The notes below the pieces were generated by a model. The model saw only the letters and a program-made list of their open reading frames with translations, ran no database searches and was not told the origin of the DNA. Positions 1 to 9,901 of a stretch of DNA of 64,000 nt are shown in pieces; the stretch's first letter is position 1, and every line of letters begins with the position of its first letter. The translations under genes and the position numbers were made by a program. The DNA comes from Chitinilyticum litopenaei DSM 21440 (lineage in GTDB: Bacteria > Pseudomonadota > Gammaproteobacteria > Burkholderiales > Chitinibacteraceae), in NCBI RefSeq assembly GCF_000428145.1, contig NZ_ATZJ01000018.1, forward strand, positions 1-64,000, given 5' to 3'.

Positions 1-119
1 TGCTCAAGATCGGCGCGGCGGTGATCCGCAACACCCGGCGTATCCGGATCCTGTTTGCCAGCCATCACCCACTGCGTGAGGTGTATCGCCTCGCGGCAGA
101 GGCACTGGCCAGCCCATAG
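1..119 (+). mobile_element. C-terminal fragment of a DDE transposase (IS1380-like), cut by the window edge
   Basis: Reading from base 3, 38 codons end in TAG at 117-119. The peptide (LKIGAAVIRNTRRIRILF, then ASHHPLREVYRLAAEALASP) has the basic LKIGA..IRNTRR tail that I associate with the C-terminus of IS1380-type DDE transposases. Only the end of the gene is inside the window, so neither the catalytic residues nor the left end of the element can be judged. A short inverted repeat, CCCCGA at 135-140 with TCGGGG at 153-158, follows and may be the element's terminator or part of its end. The family assignment is from memory of the tail motif and is tentative. Confidence 0.55.
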
Positions 120-535
120 TCAAAACGAGTGCGGCCCCGACACGTTGACGCTTCGGGGGTAGGGGAAGCTGCGCCCGCAATCTGGAAAGCAGGCCAGTGC
201 CCGCGCTGCAGAGCGGCGATCTGCTATCCGGGAGGAGTTTCTGCTGCTTGAGCCCGCTCAGTGAGCAGGTGGTGAAAAATCCGGGCTAGCAGCGTAGCGG
301 GCGGGATGTTGCGGTGCAATGTTGTGGTGTGTGCGAGGCACGCAAGCGGTGTGCTTGTTCGCAAACATGCCATCGATCCGGCTCTTCGCAGTTCGGTCAT
401 TAACGTGAGCGGGACTGCGCATGCCGCGTTGCTGCTGGCACGCAGGGCCGCTACCGATCTCGAAAGTGCCAAGAAATTTGTCTGGGTATTGGCATGTGGC
501 CTTTTTCTATAAATGGCTACAGCCATACACCCTGC
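120..535. other. Intergenic stretch, no convincing gene
   Basis: About 415 bases lie between the transposase tail and the end of the DUF58 gene. Short open frames exist on both strands (minus 224-526, plus 306-512), but neither has a good ribosome site or a recognisable motif. The left part may be the right end of the insertion sequence. Near 512-526 there is a small palindrome, ATGGCT-AC-AGCCAT, just past the stop of the minus-strand operon, a weak terminator candidate for it. Confidence 0.4.
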
Positions 536-1839
536 TTATAGTGCGCCGCTTTCCTTCAGCTTCAGATAGTTGTTGACCAGCGCCGTGGGCAGTTGCTGCG
601 GGGTGACGTCGAGCAGGTCGCGCGTGCGCAGCGCCAGGCGGCCCATGGCCTCGCGGCGGGCGCGCAGGTAGTCGAGCGTGCCGGCGTGGCGCAGTGCGTC
701 CTCGAAGCTGCCGACGGGCTGGGTGATGGCCTGGTCGAGTGCGGTTTCGCGCAGCGAGGCGCACAGCGTCAGGTGACGGCCGGACAGCAGCGTGAGGCTG
801 GCGGCCAGCGTGTCCTCGTCCTCGTCGCGCAGATTGGTCAGCAGCACGACGAAGGAGCGCTTGCGCGCCTTTTCCAGCACCCGTTCGGCGGCGGCGAGGT
901 AGTCGGGCGTCGCCAGTGTCGGCTGCAGGTCGTAGACGCCTTCCAGCAAGCGATCTATGCCGATGCGGCCCTTCTGTGGCGGGAGCCAGCGCTCGGTACC
1001 CCCAAAGGTATACACGCCGATGGCATCGCCCTGCTTTTGCGCCGTCCACGCCAGCAGGAGCATCGCGTCAAGGGCGTGGTCGAAGTGGCTGCGCTCGTCG
1101 TCCTGCGCCTGCATGCGCCGGCTGCAGTCGAGCAGGAAGATGATCTGCTGGTCGCGCTCTTCCTGGTATTCGCGGCTGATGGGCTTGTGAAAGCGCGAGG
1201 TGGCCTTCCAGTCGATCGCGCGCAGGCTGTCGCCCTGGCGGTATTCGCGCAGCTGGTGAAAATCGGTGCCCTCGCCGCGGCGACGACGGCGCAGCACGCC
1301 GCCCTGCGTGCGCGTGTCGGTGGCGTGGATGCTCTGGTGCAGGATGCGTGCGAAATCGGGAAAGACGCGCACGCTTTCCGGCTCGCCCAGCCATTGCCGG
1401 CGTTCCCACAAGCCCCAGGGGCTGGCAATGCGCGCTTCGAGGCGCTCAAAAAAGTGGTTGCCGCGCAGCAGCGGGCGCAAGCGATAGCTGAACTGGCTGG
1501 CGCTGCCCGCGAGCAGCTTGCTTTGCAGGCGGTAGGGCTGGCCCGTCATGTCCCAGCCCTGCGGGTAATGGTCGAAGATGCGCAGCTGCAATGGCCGGCC
1601 GGCCGGCATCGCCAGCGTCAGCTGCACCTCGCGCCAGCGTCCCTGCGACCAGACGCCGGGATGCTGGCGGCTGGCGCTGATCGGCGGCACGCGCCAGCCG
1701 CGCCAGGCATCCAGCAGCGCGAGCAGCAGCAGCGCGCCGGCCAGCAGCAGCCAGGGTAGCGCCAGCTGTGCGCGCAGCACCGGTGCGATGGCCAGCAGGG
1801 CCAGCAGCAGGATGAGCCCGAGCAGGCGCCGCGCCGGAA

Positions 1840-1843
<4 letters not shown>
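536..1843 (-). CDS. DUF58 (von Willebrand A-like) protein
   Basis: The 435-residue protein has two N-terminal hydrophobic segments (about residues 7-25 and 30-43) followed by a soluble domain. The DUF58 signature is clear: GTDFHQLREYRQGDSLRAID near residues 190-210, then a VWA-like stretch (IIFLLDCSRRM). Proteins of this family are encoded next to MoxR AAA ATPases and are thought to act with them as membrane-anchored scaffold or metal-binding partners in envelope or stress processes; the substrate is unknown. It is the last gene of the seven-gene minus-strand operon, and its start overlaps the end of the MoxR gene by 4 bases, implying translational coupling. Family assignment is secure, function is inferred. 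Confidence 0.88.
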
Positions 1844-2810
<967 letters not shown>

Positions 2811-2814
<4 letters not shown>

Positions 2815-4037
2815 AAACGGTTCCTCAAGGTGTGCAACAGGGTGATGCGGCTGGTGAATTGCAGGGGATTGCGCGGGCAGGGCGCCTGCATGGCAGCCTG
2901 CAGCGCGGTGATGGAAATGTCGTAGCGTTGCGCCAGAATGCCCAGCAGCTCGGCGTCGGGCTTGCGCGCCAGCTCGGGCAGTCGCTGGGCAATGCGCAGC
3001 CGCAAGGCCTGACGCGCCGCGCCGAGCAGGTGCTCGCGCCCTTGGTCGCGTTGCCACAGCCAGCGCGCGCTGGCATCAATGTGTTCCAGAATGGCGCGGC
3101 GCGGCGCCGCGCTGGCTGGCAGCAGGGGGCCAAAGCGGCTGCCCGCGCGCCACAGGCCCAGGATCAGCAGGACAGCCAGCGTCAGCAGCAGCCAGTGGAA
3201 GTGCTGCCACAGCAAGGCATGCCAGGGCAGGATGCTTTGCGTGCGCACCAGCCAGACGCGCGGCTGCGGCGTGTTGAGGTGCGCCAGCTGCAGCAGCAGC
3301 TCGGCATGGTCGAGTTGCGGCAGATTGTCATTGGCAAACAGCAGTTCCGGCGAGCTGGCCACCACGATCCAGCCGTCGCCCTCCCGGAAACCGGCCAGAT
3401 AGGGGCCGCGATCATCTTCCCAGTCTGGCTCGACCTCGCCGATGGCCAGCCGCCACTGGCCGCGATGGCGGAAGTGCAGCGGGTACTCGCTGTCGGGCAA
3501 TTCGACGCTGGCGGCATTGGGCACCCGCAGCGGCTGACCTTCTTCGGCCTTGCCGGCGCTGTCGCCTGCGTCGCTTTTCTCGTCTTCCTCCTGGTCTTCG
3601 TCCTCGTCGTCGCTGCCGCTGTAGAGCTGCAGGTCGAGTTCGCGCAGCAGGGGGTCATGCGGGCGCGGGTCGACATAGTCGCCATCCTCGTATTCGGCCC
3701 GGCCGGTGGCGGTGATCAGCACGCCGCCCTGGCGCACCCAGGCCATCAGCCGTTCATGCTGTTCGCCGCTCTGGCCGCTGCTGCGCCAGGGCAGGATGAT
3801 GACATCGGCATTCTTGAGCTGATCCAGGCGATTGGTCAGGTCCGGGATGGCGCTGACCGACCGGCCCTGGCTTTCCAGAAAGCGCCGGGCCAGCAGCAGC
3901 GGGTCGGCGCGTGTTTCGGCCGGTTGCGCCCGCCTTACCCATTCCGGGCGGCGTTCCATGGCGCTGAACCACCACAGGGCGATGCCGAGCAGCACGAGCA
4001 GGAACAGCGTGGGCCAGAGCAGGCTGCGCAGCTTCAT
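2811..4037 (-). CDS. DUF4350-type membrane protein
   Basis: The 408-residue protein has an N-terminal membrane segment (about residues 8-24), an extracytoplasmic domain resembling the DUF4350 fold (RRFLESQGRSVSAI, then ADVIILPWRSSGQSGEQHERL) and a second membrane segment near residues 268-288. A very acidic linker (SDDEDEDQEEDEKSD, about residues 141-155) interrupts the domain. DUF4350 proteins sit in MoxR/DUF58/DUF4129 clusters and resemble glutamine-amidotransferase-like folds without known catalysis. Both ends overlap neighbours by 4 bases. Assignment rests on the motif pattern and gene context; no enzymatic role can be stated. Confidence 0.75.
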
Positions 4038-5638
4038 CGTTCATCTCCGATGCTGGCGCGCCAGGAGCGGCACAGCGACGAGAAGCGCTCGTCGTCCAGC
4101 CAGCGGTCGGCATACGCCGCGGCCTGCCAGTGCCGGGTCAGCTCGGTGAAGAACTCCAGCGTGGCGGCGCGCAGCGTGCCGCGCTGCTGCGCCTGGCGAG
4201 CAACTGCCAGGCAGTCGCCCTCGGTAAAGCCGGCGGCCAGCTCCAGCTGCTGGGCATGCGCCAGACGCGACAGGCTGGCGCGGTAGAGCAGGGCCAGCGC
4301 GGCGCGGCGCTGGCCATCGCGCCACAGGCGCAGCACGCTGCTCGGCACATCGTCCGGCAGGCTTTCCGGGCGGATGTCCAGCCCGCAGATTTCGTGTGCC
4401 GGGGTCGGCTGCGGGTCTTTGTCGCGCGTTTCCAGCAGCCGGCCCAGCAGGGCGCGGTTGCGAAACAGCAGCCAGGCCACCAGCAGCACCAGCAGGGTGA
4501 TGAAGGTCACCTTGAGTATTTCCGCCACCGGCAGGTTCGGGCCATCAAAATCGCCGAACAAATCCTGCAGCCATTTCGGTGGCGGATCTGCTTCGCGCTC
4601 CTTGTCCTCGACGGTTTTTTTGGCCTGCCAGGTTTCCCGGCATTCCCACACGCTGAATTCCGGGCCCGCGGCCAGCCGGTCGATGTCCGCGCGGATGGCC
4701 GTCTGCGCGCTGCCCTGGCTGGCCGGGCGCGACGCCGTGGCGCGCACGGGCATACCATATTTATTGGTTTTCGGCAGCTGGCTGCAGTCTGGCGCGGCTT
4801 GCGCTTCGGGCGCCGGCAGGGCCAGCCAGCACAGGCAGGCCAGCAGCAGGGTTGCGGCGGCCTTGCCGCTGGCCAGCAGCTGCGAGCTGCGGCGGTGCGC
4901 CAGCTTGCGCAGCGTGATTTCGATGTCCCAGCCTTCCAGCTCGGCGCGGCGATTCAGATAGAGCGTAAAACAGCCGGCGGTATAGATCGGCCCCATGATG
5001 CCGCCGCTGAGCAGATAGGTGAACAGCGGCAGATGGTTTTCCCAGCTGCCCGGCGCGAACTCGTCCTGCAGCAGCAGGAAGGGCGTGATGCTGTCCGGAT
5101 CGGACAGGAAAATGCCCAGCAGGCTGATCAGCGCAAACTGCAGCACGAATTCGAAATGCGCACAGATCACGCCATACCATGCTGCCGAACCATAGGCGCC
5201 GCGCGCGCCCAGCACGCGCCGGCGCTGGCTGGCGAACTGGCCGCGCGCGCCTTCGAGCTGCCACACCGGCTGCCACAGGCCCCGACCGATCACGATGGGC
5301 CGCCACCAGGTCAGCGTGCGCAGCCAGCCCAGGCGCAGCTGCGCGGGCCAGGCGCGCAGCGTGTCGCGCACGCCGACTTCTTCATTGAAGACCGCGCGCG
5401 ACAGGATGAAGATCGTGCTGCGTTCGATCAGCGGGCGCAGCCACCACAGCACCAGCCAGTTCCACATCAGCCAGTCCTGCGGCGTGAGCAGTGCCAGCAG
5501 CCCGGCCAGCGTCGCCCAGATCGCCCACCAGCTCAGGTAAACCGTGCGCGCGTGCCGGCGCAGCAGCGCCATGCCCAGATCGATGGCCTGCCAGTAGGGA
5601 CGCGGGCGCGCGTCGATCTGCAATTGGTCGAGATTCAT
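4034..5638 (-). CDS. DUF4129-domain multispanning membrane protein
   Basis: The 534-residue protein has several hydrophobic segments in the N-terminal half (for instance about residues 32-50, 155-175, 200-215 and 255-272), a long extracytoplasmic region after APEAQAAPDCSQ, another membrane segment near 365-385, and a C-terminal cytosolic domain with the DUF4129 pattern (ALALLYRASLSRLAHAQQL, then ALEFFTELTRHWQAAAYAD). DUF4129 domains are often in MoxR/DUF58 clusters and in transglutaminase-like proteins. Start ATG 5636-5638 gives an ATGA overlap with the SpoIIM-like gene; an upstream in-frame start was rejected because it would intrude far into that gene. Role unknown. Confidence 0.78.
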   Translation of the reverse strand: MNLDQLQIDARPRPYWQAIDLGMALLRRHARTVYLSWWAIWATLAGLLALLTPQDWLMWNWLVLWWLRPLIERSTIFILSRAVFNEEVGVRDTLRAWPAQLRLGWLRTLTWWRPIVIGRGLWQPVWQLEGARGQFASQRRRVLGARGAYGSAAWYGVICAHFEFVLQFALISLLGIFLSDPDSITPFLLLQDEFAPGSWENHLPLFTYLLSGGIMGPIYTAGCFTLYLNRRAELEGWDIEITLRKLAHRRSSQLLASGKAAATLLLACLCWLALPAPEAQAAPDCSQLPKTNKYGMPVRATASRPASQGSAQTAIRADIDRLAAGPEFSVWECRETWQAKKTVEDKEREADPPPKWLQDLFGDFDGPNLPVAEILKVTFITLLVLLVAWLLFRNRALLGRLLETRDKDPQPTPAHEICGLDIRPESLPDDVPSSVLRLWRDGQRRAALALLYRASLSRLAHAQQLELAAGFTEGDCLAVARQAQQRGTLRAATLEFFTELTRHWQAAAYADRWLDDERFSSLCRSWRASIGDER

Positions 5639-6579
5639 GCGCGCCCCCGCCCGGCAAGCAGGAAGTAATACAGCACAGCGCTCCACAGGAGGCCGCCGGC
5701 AATGTATTTCCCCAGCGGCGGCACATCGGCACGCGCCGACCAGAAGGCCTCGATGAAGGCCGCAAGAAAGGTCATGACGGCGGCACCGATCAGCATGGGC
5801 ACGATATGGTCGGCGGCCTGGCGCAGGCTGGCGCGCCGCGTGAGACGCCCCGGGCGCAGCAGCGCCGCACCCAGCTTGAGCCCGGCGGCGGCGGCCAGGA
5901 TCAGCCCGGTCAGCTCCAGCGCGGCGTGGCCGATGACGAAGGACCAGAAATTCTCGCGCGTGGCCGGATTCAGCGTCAGCCAGGTGGCGATCAGACCGAA
6001 ATGCACGCCATTGAAGGCCAGGAAAAACAGCGAGCCGATGCCGAACAGCACGCCGCCGGCAAACACCCGGAAGCAGATCGACACATTGTTCCAGATGTAA
6101 AAGCCGAACATCATGATGTCGCTATCGGCCGTGCGCTGGCCAAAGCGCTCCTGGCCATCGGTGTACATGGTCTCGTAGCCAGCCAGCTCATAGGGATTGG
6201 CGAAGCTGTAGGCATAATCGCGCTGCAGCCAGACGGCCAGCGCCACCAGCCCGGCCGTCAGCAGGAAGAGGCCCAGCGACAGCAGCACCAGACGCCACTC
6301 GGCGCGCACCAGGCGCGGGAAATCGCGGCGCAGCCAGCGGGTGAGCACCAGCTCGCGCTGGCCGGGCGCGCCATAAAGCAGCCGGTGCGCGGCGAGCGCC
6401 AGCTGGTTCAGACGCTCGATCAGCGAAGGGGAATAGCCGCGCTGGCGCGCCAGCGCCAGCGTGTGGCACAGCGTGCGGTAGCGCTCGGGAAAATCGCTGG
6501 CCGGTGACTTGGCGGCAAGGCTTTGCTCGATGCTGGCCCACAGCGCGCGGTGACGCGCTTCGAATAGTTTCTGTTTCAT
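5635..6579 (-). CDS. Stage II sporulation protein M-like (SpoIIM/DUF95) membrane protein
   Basis: The 314-residue integral membrane protein has the SpoIIM family layout: a soluble N-terminal helical part with the ERLNQLALAAHRLLY motif near residue 55, then about five membrane segments, with FYIWNNVSICFRVFAGGVLF and the conserved FVIGHAALELTGLIL. In non-sporulating proteobacteria these proteins travel with RDD, MoxR and DUF58 genes rather than with sporulation genes, so the name is only a family label. Both gene ends overlap neighbours. The operon suggests a membrane complex with the DUF4129 and RDD proteins (inference). Confidence 0.85.
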   Translation of the reverse strand: MKQKLFEARHRALWASIEQSLAAKSPASDFPERYRTLCHTLALARQRGYSPSLIERLNQLALAAHRLLYGAPGQRELVLTRWLRRDFPRLVRAEWRLVLLSLGLFLLTAGLVALAVWLQRDYAYSFANPYELAGYETMYTDGQERFGQRTADSDIMMFGFYIWNNVSICFRVFAGGVLFGIGSLFFLAFNGVHFGLIATWLTLNPATRENFWSFVIGHAALELTGLILAAAAGLKLGAALLRPGRLTRRASLRQAADHIVPMLIGAAVMTFLAAFIEAFWSARADVPPLGKYIAGGLLWSAVLYYFLLAGRGRA

Positions 6580-7313
6580 CGCGCGGTATCGGAAATCGTG
6601 CCGGTAGAAGGGGGGGGCGCGGCCGCTTGCTGGCCCGCCAGTCCGGCGGCGTAATCACGCAGGCGTTCCAGCGAAGCGTTGCCCGCGCGGCCGGTCAGCG
6701 GCTGGGCCAGATTGGCCAGCTCCAGGAGGCGCGCCGGCGGCAGGCGCGGCGCGCGCTCCACCAGATCGAGAATGGCATGCTGCTCTTCCGGCTTTAGCGG
6801 AAAGGGCAAGTCACGGGGGGTACCTTCCGGCAGCCTTCGCTCCTTGAGCTTTTGCGGTCGATACACCACCAGGGTACCTGCCAGCAGATCGCCCAGCCGG
6901 CGAAACTGCGGATCGGCCAGCATCGTCAGCAGACCCAGCCCGTACCACATCGGCAGGAAATCGGCCGCGCGCAGCAGATTGCGCAGCAGGCCCTCGCGCC
7001 AGCCGATCGGCAGGCCGTTGTCACGTACCACCTGCACCCCGACCAGGCGCTTGCCCGGCGTCATGCCCGCGCCATACACCTCGAACAGCACCGGGTAGGC
7101 CCACAGCAGCAGGAACAGCAGCAAGAGCCACAGGCCGGTTCTCACTTCGCCGGAAAAGCCGACCAGGCTGATCAGCAGCAGCAGGATGCCGCCCGCCATC
7201 AGGCGCAGCAGGAAATCCACCAGCCAGGCCAGCGCCCGCTTTGGCGGCCCGGCGGGCGTCAGCGGCAGCGTGATGCCTTCCGGCGTTTGCAGATGCAGGC
7301 GACCGTCAAGCAT
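6576..7313 (-). CDS. RDD-family membrane protein
   Basis: The 245-residue protein has the RDD domain: the conserved Arg and Asp residues appear in RALAWLVDFLLR at the first membrane helix, then GMTPGKRLVGVQVVRDNG and RRLGDLLAGTLVVY. Three to four membrane helices precede a cytosolic tail of about 100 residues rich in Leu and Arg. Some RDD proteins are proposed cation antiporters; that cannot be claimed here. It overlaps the second RDD gene at its 5' end and the SpoIIM-like gene at its 3' end, and is part of the MoxR operon. Confidence 0.87.
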   Translation of the reverse strand: MLDGRLHLQTPEGITLPLTPAGPPKRALAWLVDFLLRLMAGGILLLLISLVGFSGEVRTGLWLLLLFLLLWAYPVLFEVYGAGMTPGKRLVGVQVVRDNGLPIGWREGLLRNLLRAADFLPMWYGLGLLTMLADPQFRRLGDLLAGTLVVYRPQKLKERRLPEGTPRDLPFPLKPEEQHAILDLVERAPRLPPARLLELANLAQPLTGRAGNASLERLRDYAAGLAGQQAAAPPPSTGTISDTAR

Positions 7314-7830
7314 GTTGCGGCTCGCGGATGACGATGGTGTCGGCCAGGTCGTCGTGCAGGCAGCGTAGCGAGCCGCGGAAAATGGCCAGAATGTCAGCCA
7401 GTGAAATCAGGTTGCCCAGTATCGGGATGGCTTTCAGAAGAATCATCAGGATTTCGCGCAGCAAGATGTAGCGCAGCAGGCCGCACGGCGAATAATCGCT
7501 GCGCACAACGCGAATGCCCAGCCAGTATTTGCCCAGTGTCTGGCCGTGTCGCACGATCCACACCACTTGCAGCAACAGGCCGGCACAGATGGCCCAGACG
7601 GGCATGAGAATGGCCACAAGGCTGCTGTCAAACGCGCGGTATGGCACGAATTGGCTGTAGAGCACCTCGACCAGAGTTGACAGGACAAGACAGACAATCA
7701 GGACCGCGACATTGAGCAGTACTGCGCTCAGGCGGCGCCAGCGGCTGGCCAGTTCCGGCCGTGGCTTTGGAGAGAGCGTGTCGGGAATGCTCAGATCCGC
7801 CTCGGGCGGCTGGTAAGGATTGGTACTCAT
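7306..7830 (-). CDS. Second RDD-family membrane protein, first gene of the operon
   Basis: The 174-residue protein starts MSTNPYQPPEADL, a short proline-rich head often seen on small RDD proteins. It has RDD-like features: SRWRRLSAVLLNVAVLI at helix 1, GQTLGKYWLGIRVVRSDYSP and LHDDLADTIVI near the end. Start ATG 7828-7830 was chosen because the longer frame upstream has no family-like sequence. It ends 8 bases inside the next RDD gene. Two RDD genes in tandem suggest a heteromeric membrane partner pair, although the two are quite divergent. The promoter should lie in 7831-8030, where I see no clear consensus. Confidence 0.82.
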   Translation of the reverse strand: MSTNPYQPPEADLSIPDTLSPKPRPELASRWRRLSAVLLNVAVLIVCLVLSTLVEVLYSQFVPYRAFDSSLVAILMPVWAICAGLLLQVVWIVRHGQTLGKYWLGIRVVRSDYSPCGLLRYILLREILMILLKAIPILGNLISLADILAIFRGSLRCLHDDLADTIVIREPQHA

Positions 7831-8032
7831 CGCGAAAGGCTTGGCGGGTGGACGGCCATTGTAGCCAGTTTTGCAAAAGGCAACACCCCGCTTTCGATTT
7901 TTGTCAGAGCTGTATGGCGAAAGCGCCACGCTGCAGCACCTTCCCACCGCGTCCGACAGGGCAAGATCGGCCGCGCCTGCCCTTGGCGGATGTGGGCAGG
8001 AAGGCTTCATAAACCCAATCTGAATGCCGCAC

Positions 8033-8122
8033 TATTGATCCGGCCTGTAGAAGTTTGAATTTTCGCAGGAACCAGCATGCTCGCGCAGCATTGCTGCTCG
8101 CGAGCATGCTGGCCCCTGCGAC
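8033..8122. repeat. REP-like palindromic element with TATTGATCCG end
   Basis: A near-perfect inverted repeat pairs 8065-8085 with 8099-8119 (two mismatches over 21 bases); the centre CAGCA-TTGCTG pairs too, so almost the whole unit can fold. It is preceded by TATTGATCCG at 8033-8042, the same ten bases that flank the REP element at 48459. The arms contain GCATGCTCGCG, resembling the AGCTTGCTCGCG core of that other element. It lies immediately downstream of the truncated paralog at 8129-8282, whose decay it may mark. Confidence 0.75.
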
Positions 8123-8128
8123 TGAAAA

Positions 8129-8282
8129 CTAGCGGTCAGCATGCGCTTGCGTTTCCGCCGCCTCTTCCGCTGTTTCAATCGTGAACTGCAGTGGCGGCGC
8201 TGTCCGCCACGCTGAAGCTTACCTCCTGCTCCGTCGTGCGCAGCGGCGGCGTGTACTCGGGGAGTTTGCTGCTGATTTGCAT
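8129..8282 (-). pseudogene. Truncated, frameshifted third copy of the 8294/9083 gene family
   Basis: The frame starting at ATG 8280-8282 encodes 35 residues, MQISSKLPEYTPPLRTTEQE followed by VSFSVADSAATAVHD, and stops at 8175-8177. The first 27 residues are nearly identical to the N-termini of the two full-length genes upstream. After a one-base shift near residue 28 the DNA continues in the adjacent frame as PLQFTIETAEEAAETQAHAD to a TAG at 8129, and LQFTIE is again shared with the 9083 gene (TLQFTIEDNN). So this is a decayed remnant, unless the 35-residue product is used. It sits 12 bases after the stop of the preceding paralog with the same AAAGGCGCGCG-type leader, and it runs into the REP palindrome at 8065-8119. 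Confidence 0.7.
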
Positions 8283-8293
8283 GGCGCGCGCCT

Positions 8294-9070
8294 TTAGGCT
8301 GTCGTGTCGATGTGCGGTTGGAGTTGCTTGACGGCTAAAGCCAATGATTCTGAAAATCCATCGATCTTGATGATGATGGGTTTCCCTTTTACATATGGCT
8401 GCTCCATCATTGCTTCACCGTACTTGCTGTAGGCTTTAATGTCATTCAGTAGGGCGCGAAACTTGATGGCGCCGCTATCCAATTGTTTGGCGACATCCTT
8501 GTAGATGTTTTCGGATGATGCAAATCGATTGTTGAGCCGTCCACCCATATGGCCGCCGTACTTGTGATCATAGCCATCGATGATAGCCAGGCTGTATTGT
8601 GTAACCGCGTGGCGTAATATGTCATTATCGTTTAGCTGCTGCTCCAGCCATGCTTTGTCATCTTTGCTTAGCTTGTCAGATACTACGGTCAACTTCCCCT
8701 TCGGTGAAATGGAAGCATAGTCTTCATCTTTGTTCAGCGACTCTGATAGCGCACCAAGCTGCCCATTGGTCATGGTGAAATCAAAATCATGCCGAAGAAT
8801 ATGCGGGCGCTCCCTGTTGATTTTTTCGACAAGCTTGTCCCATTCCTGGCCAATGGTCCTGCTTGGTTCTATCGCTTTGGTCCTCGACCAAAAGCTGCGT
8901 GAAGAATCGAATTGGCGCTTTGAAAATTCCTCCGGTGTTTCAATATGGCCTGTAGGCACCTCCCCGGTTGCGCGGGGAGTGCGGCTGCTGTCCGCCACGG
9001 TGAAGGCGATTTCCTGCTCCGTCTTGCGCAGCGGCGGCGTGTAGTCGGGGAGTTTGTTGCTGATCTGCAT
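8294..9070 (-). CDS. Hypothetical protein, member of a tandem paralogous family
   Basis: I do not recognise this 258-residue protein. It begins MQISNKLPDYTPPLRKTEQE and ends AVKQLQPHIDTTA; both ends are shared with the 9083-9832 product, as are the central HILRHDFDFTMTNGQL, KLTVVSDKLSKDDKAWLEQQ and IYKDVAKQLD blocks, so the two are full-length paralogs. Relative to its sibling it carries an extra stretch of about 20 residues (ALSESLNKDEDYASISP) that looks like a partial internal duplication. There is no signal peptide or membrane segment; it is hydrophilic and charged. Base composition is clearly AT-richer than the flanking operons, suggesting acquisition by transfer. It lies 12 bases after its sibling, probably in one transcript. 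Confidence 0.75.
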   Translation of the reverse strand: MQISNKLPDYTPPLRKTEQEIAFTVADSSRTPRATGEVPTGHIETPEEFSKRQFDSSRSFWSRTKAIEPSRTIGQEWDKLVEKINRERPHILRHDFDFTMTNGQLGALSESLNKDEDYASISPKGKLTVVSDKLSKDDKAWLEQQLNDNDILRHAVTQYSLAIIDGYDHKYGGHMGGRLNNRFASSENIYKDVAKQLDSGAIKFRALLNDIKAYSKYGEAMMEQPYVKGKPIIIKIDGFSESLALAVKQLQPHIDTTA

Positions 9071-9082
9071 GGCTGGCTGCCT

Positions 9083-9832
9083 TCAGACTTTTGTATCGAT
9101 ATGAGGCTGGAGTTGCCGCATGGCCAAATCTATGGCTGCAGTAAAGGGGTCCCTTATTAATACCTTGTCTGGCCCTTTTGCATAGCCAGCACTATATGTG
9201 GGCTCCATCCAATTTCCGTATTTTCTGAAGGTTGCAATGTCATCAAGAAATGCCCGGTATTTGAACCCGCCGTTGCCGAGCTGTTTGTCCACATCTTTGT
9301 AGATGAGGCTGTCGCCTACACCTGTTAAATGCTTGGCAAAAGAAGATGTGCTTCGATCAAATCCTCCGGCTAGATCCTTGTTGCTGTCATAGTACATGGC
9401 AACACTTTCATTATAAATTTCGATGGGTTCTTTAAGTTGCGTGTTGCTGTTGATTTTTTCTTCTAGCCATGACTTGTCTTTCTCGTTCAGCTCATCGGAT
9501 ATCACAGTCAGTCTGCCATTTATCATTGTGAAGTCAAAGTCTTCTCGCAGAATATTGGGGCGCTGCTTGTTGATATCGGCAACGATGTCATTCCAGGTGG
9601 ATGCCATGTTTCGGGCGGCTTGTGGTCCGTACTCGTCATGTATTTTATACCAAAGGCTTCGTCGCTCCTCATGTTGTTGGCGAATGGCATTGTTGTCTTC
9701 AATTGTGAATTGCAATGTCTGCGAATTGTTTGTGTAAGAGCTGGCGGAGCTATCCTTTACGTCAAAAGAAATTTCCTGTTCGGTTGTGCGTGGTGGTGGA
9801 ACATATGCGGGGATTTTGTTGTTGATATGCAT
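9083..9832 (-). CDS. Hypothetical protein, first member of the tandem paralogous family
   Basis: The 249-residue protein starts MHINNKIPAYVPPPRTTEQE and is related along its whole length to the 8294-9070 product: NILREDFDFTMINGRLTVIS, DELNEKDKSWLEE, IYKDVDKQLG and the terminal AMRQLQPHIDTKV all match. No known domain, signal peptide or membrane helix is seen. It is AT-rich compared with its surroundings. A possible ribosome site, AGGAT, lies upstream of the ATG at 9830-9832. A conserved N-terminal tag on a small tandem family of soluble proteins would fit secreted effectors, phage or mobile-element cargo, but nothing in the sequence decides this. Confidence 0.75.
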   Translation of the reverse strand: MHINNKIPAYVPPPRTTEQEISFDVKDSSASSYTNNSQTLQFTIEDNNAIRQQHEERRSLWYKIHDEYGPQAARNMASTWNDIVADINKQRPNILREDFDFTMINGRLTVISDELNEKDKSWLEEKINSNTQLKEPIEIYNESVAMYYDSNKDLAGGFDRSTSSFAKHLTGVGDSLIYKDVDKQLGNGGFKYRAFLDDIATFRKYGNWMEPTYSAGYAKGPDKVLIRDPFTAAIDLAMRQLQPHIDTKV

Positions 9833-9850
9833 TTTCTATCCTAGAGTGTG

Positions 9851-9877
9851 GCATGGCTAGCATATTGATAGCCATGC
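9851..9877. promoter_or_regulatory. Perfect 9-bp inverted repeat upstream of the paralog operon
   Basis: GCATGGCTA (9851-9859) and TAGCCATGC (9869-9877) are exact reverse complements around a 9-base spacer. The element lies between the end of the broken gene at 9902 and the start of the first paralog at 9832. It could be an operator for the paralog operon or a hairpin ending the upstream transcript; on the minus strand no U-tract follows. Confidence 0.45.
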
Positions 9878-9901
9878 TTGCTGGAATAAATTTTTTGTAA
9901 A

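Noticed and set aside
224..526. Possible genes on either strand between the transposase tail and the DUF58 gene
   Set aside because: No ribosome site, no recognisable motif, and both strands open at once.
593..1759. Long open frame (388 codons) on the plus strand opposite the DUF58 gene
   Set aside because: Ala/Gln/Arg-rich composition typical of an antisense shadow in GC-rich DNA; the minus-strand frame has clear DUF58 motifs.
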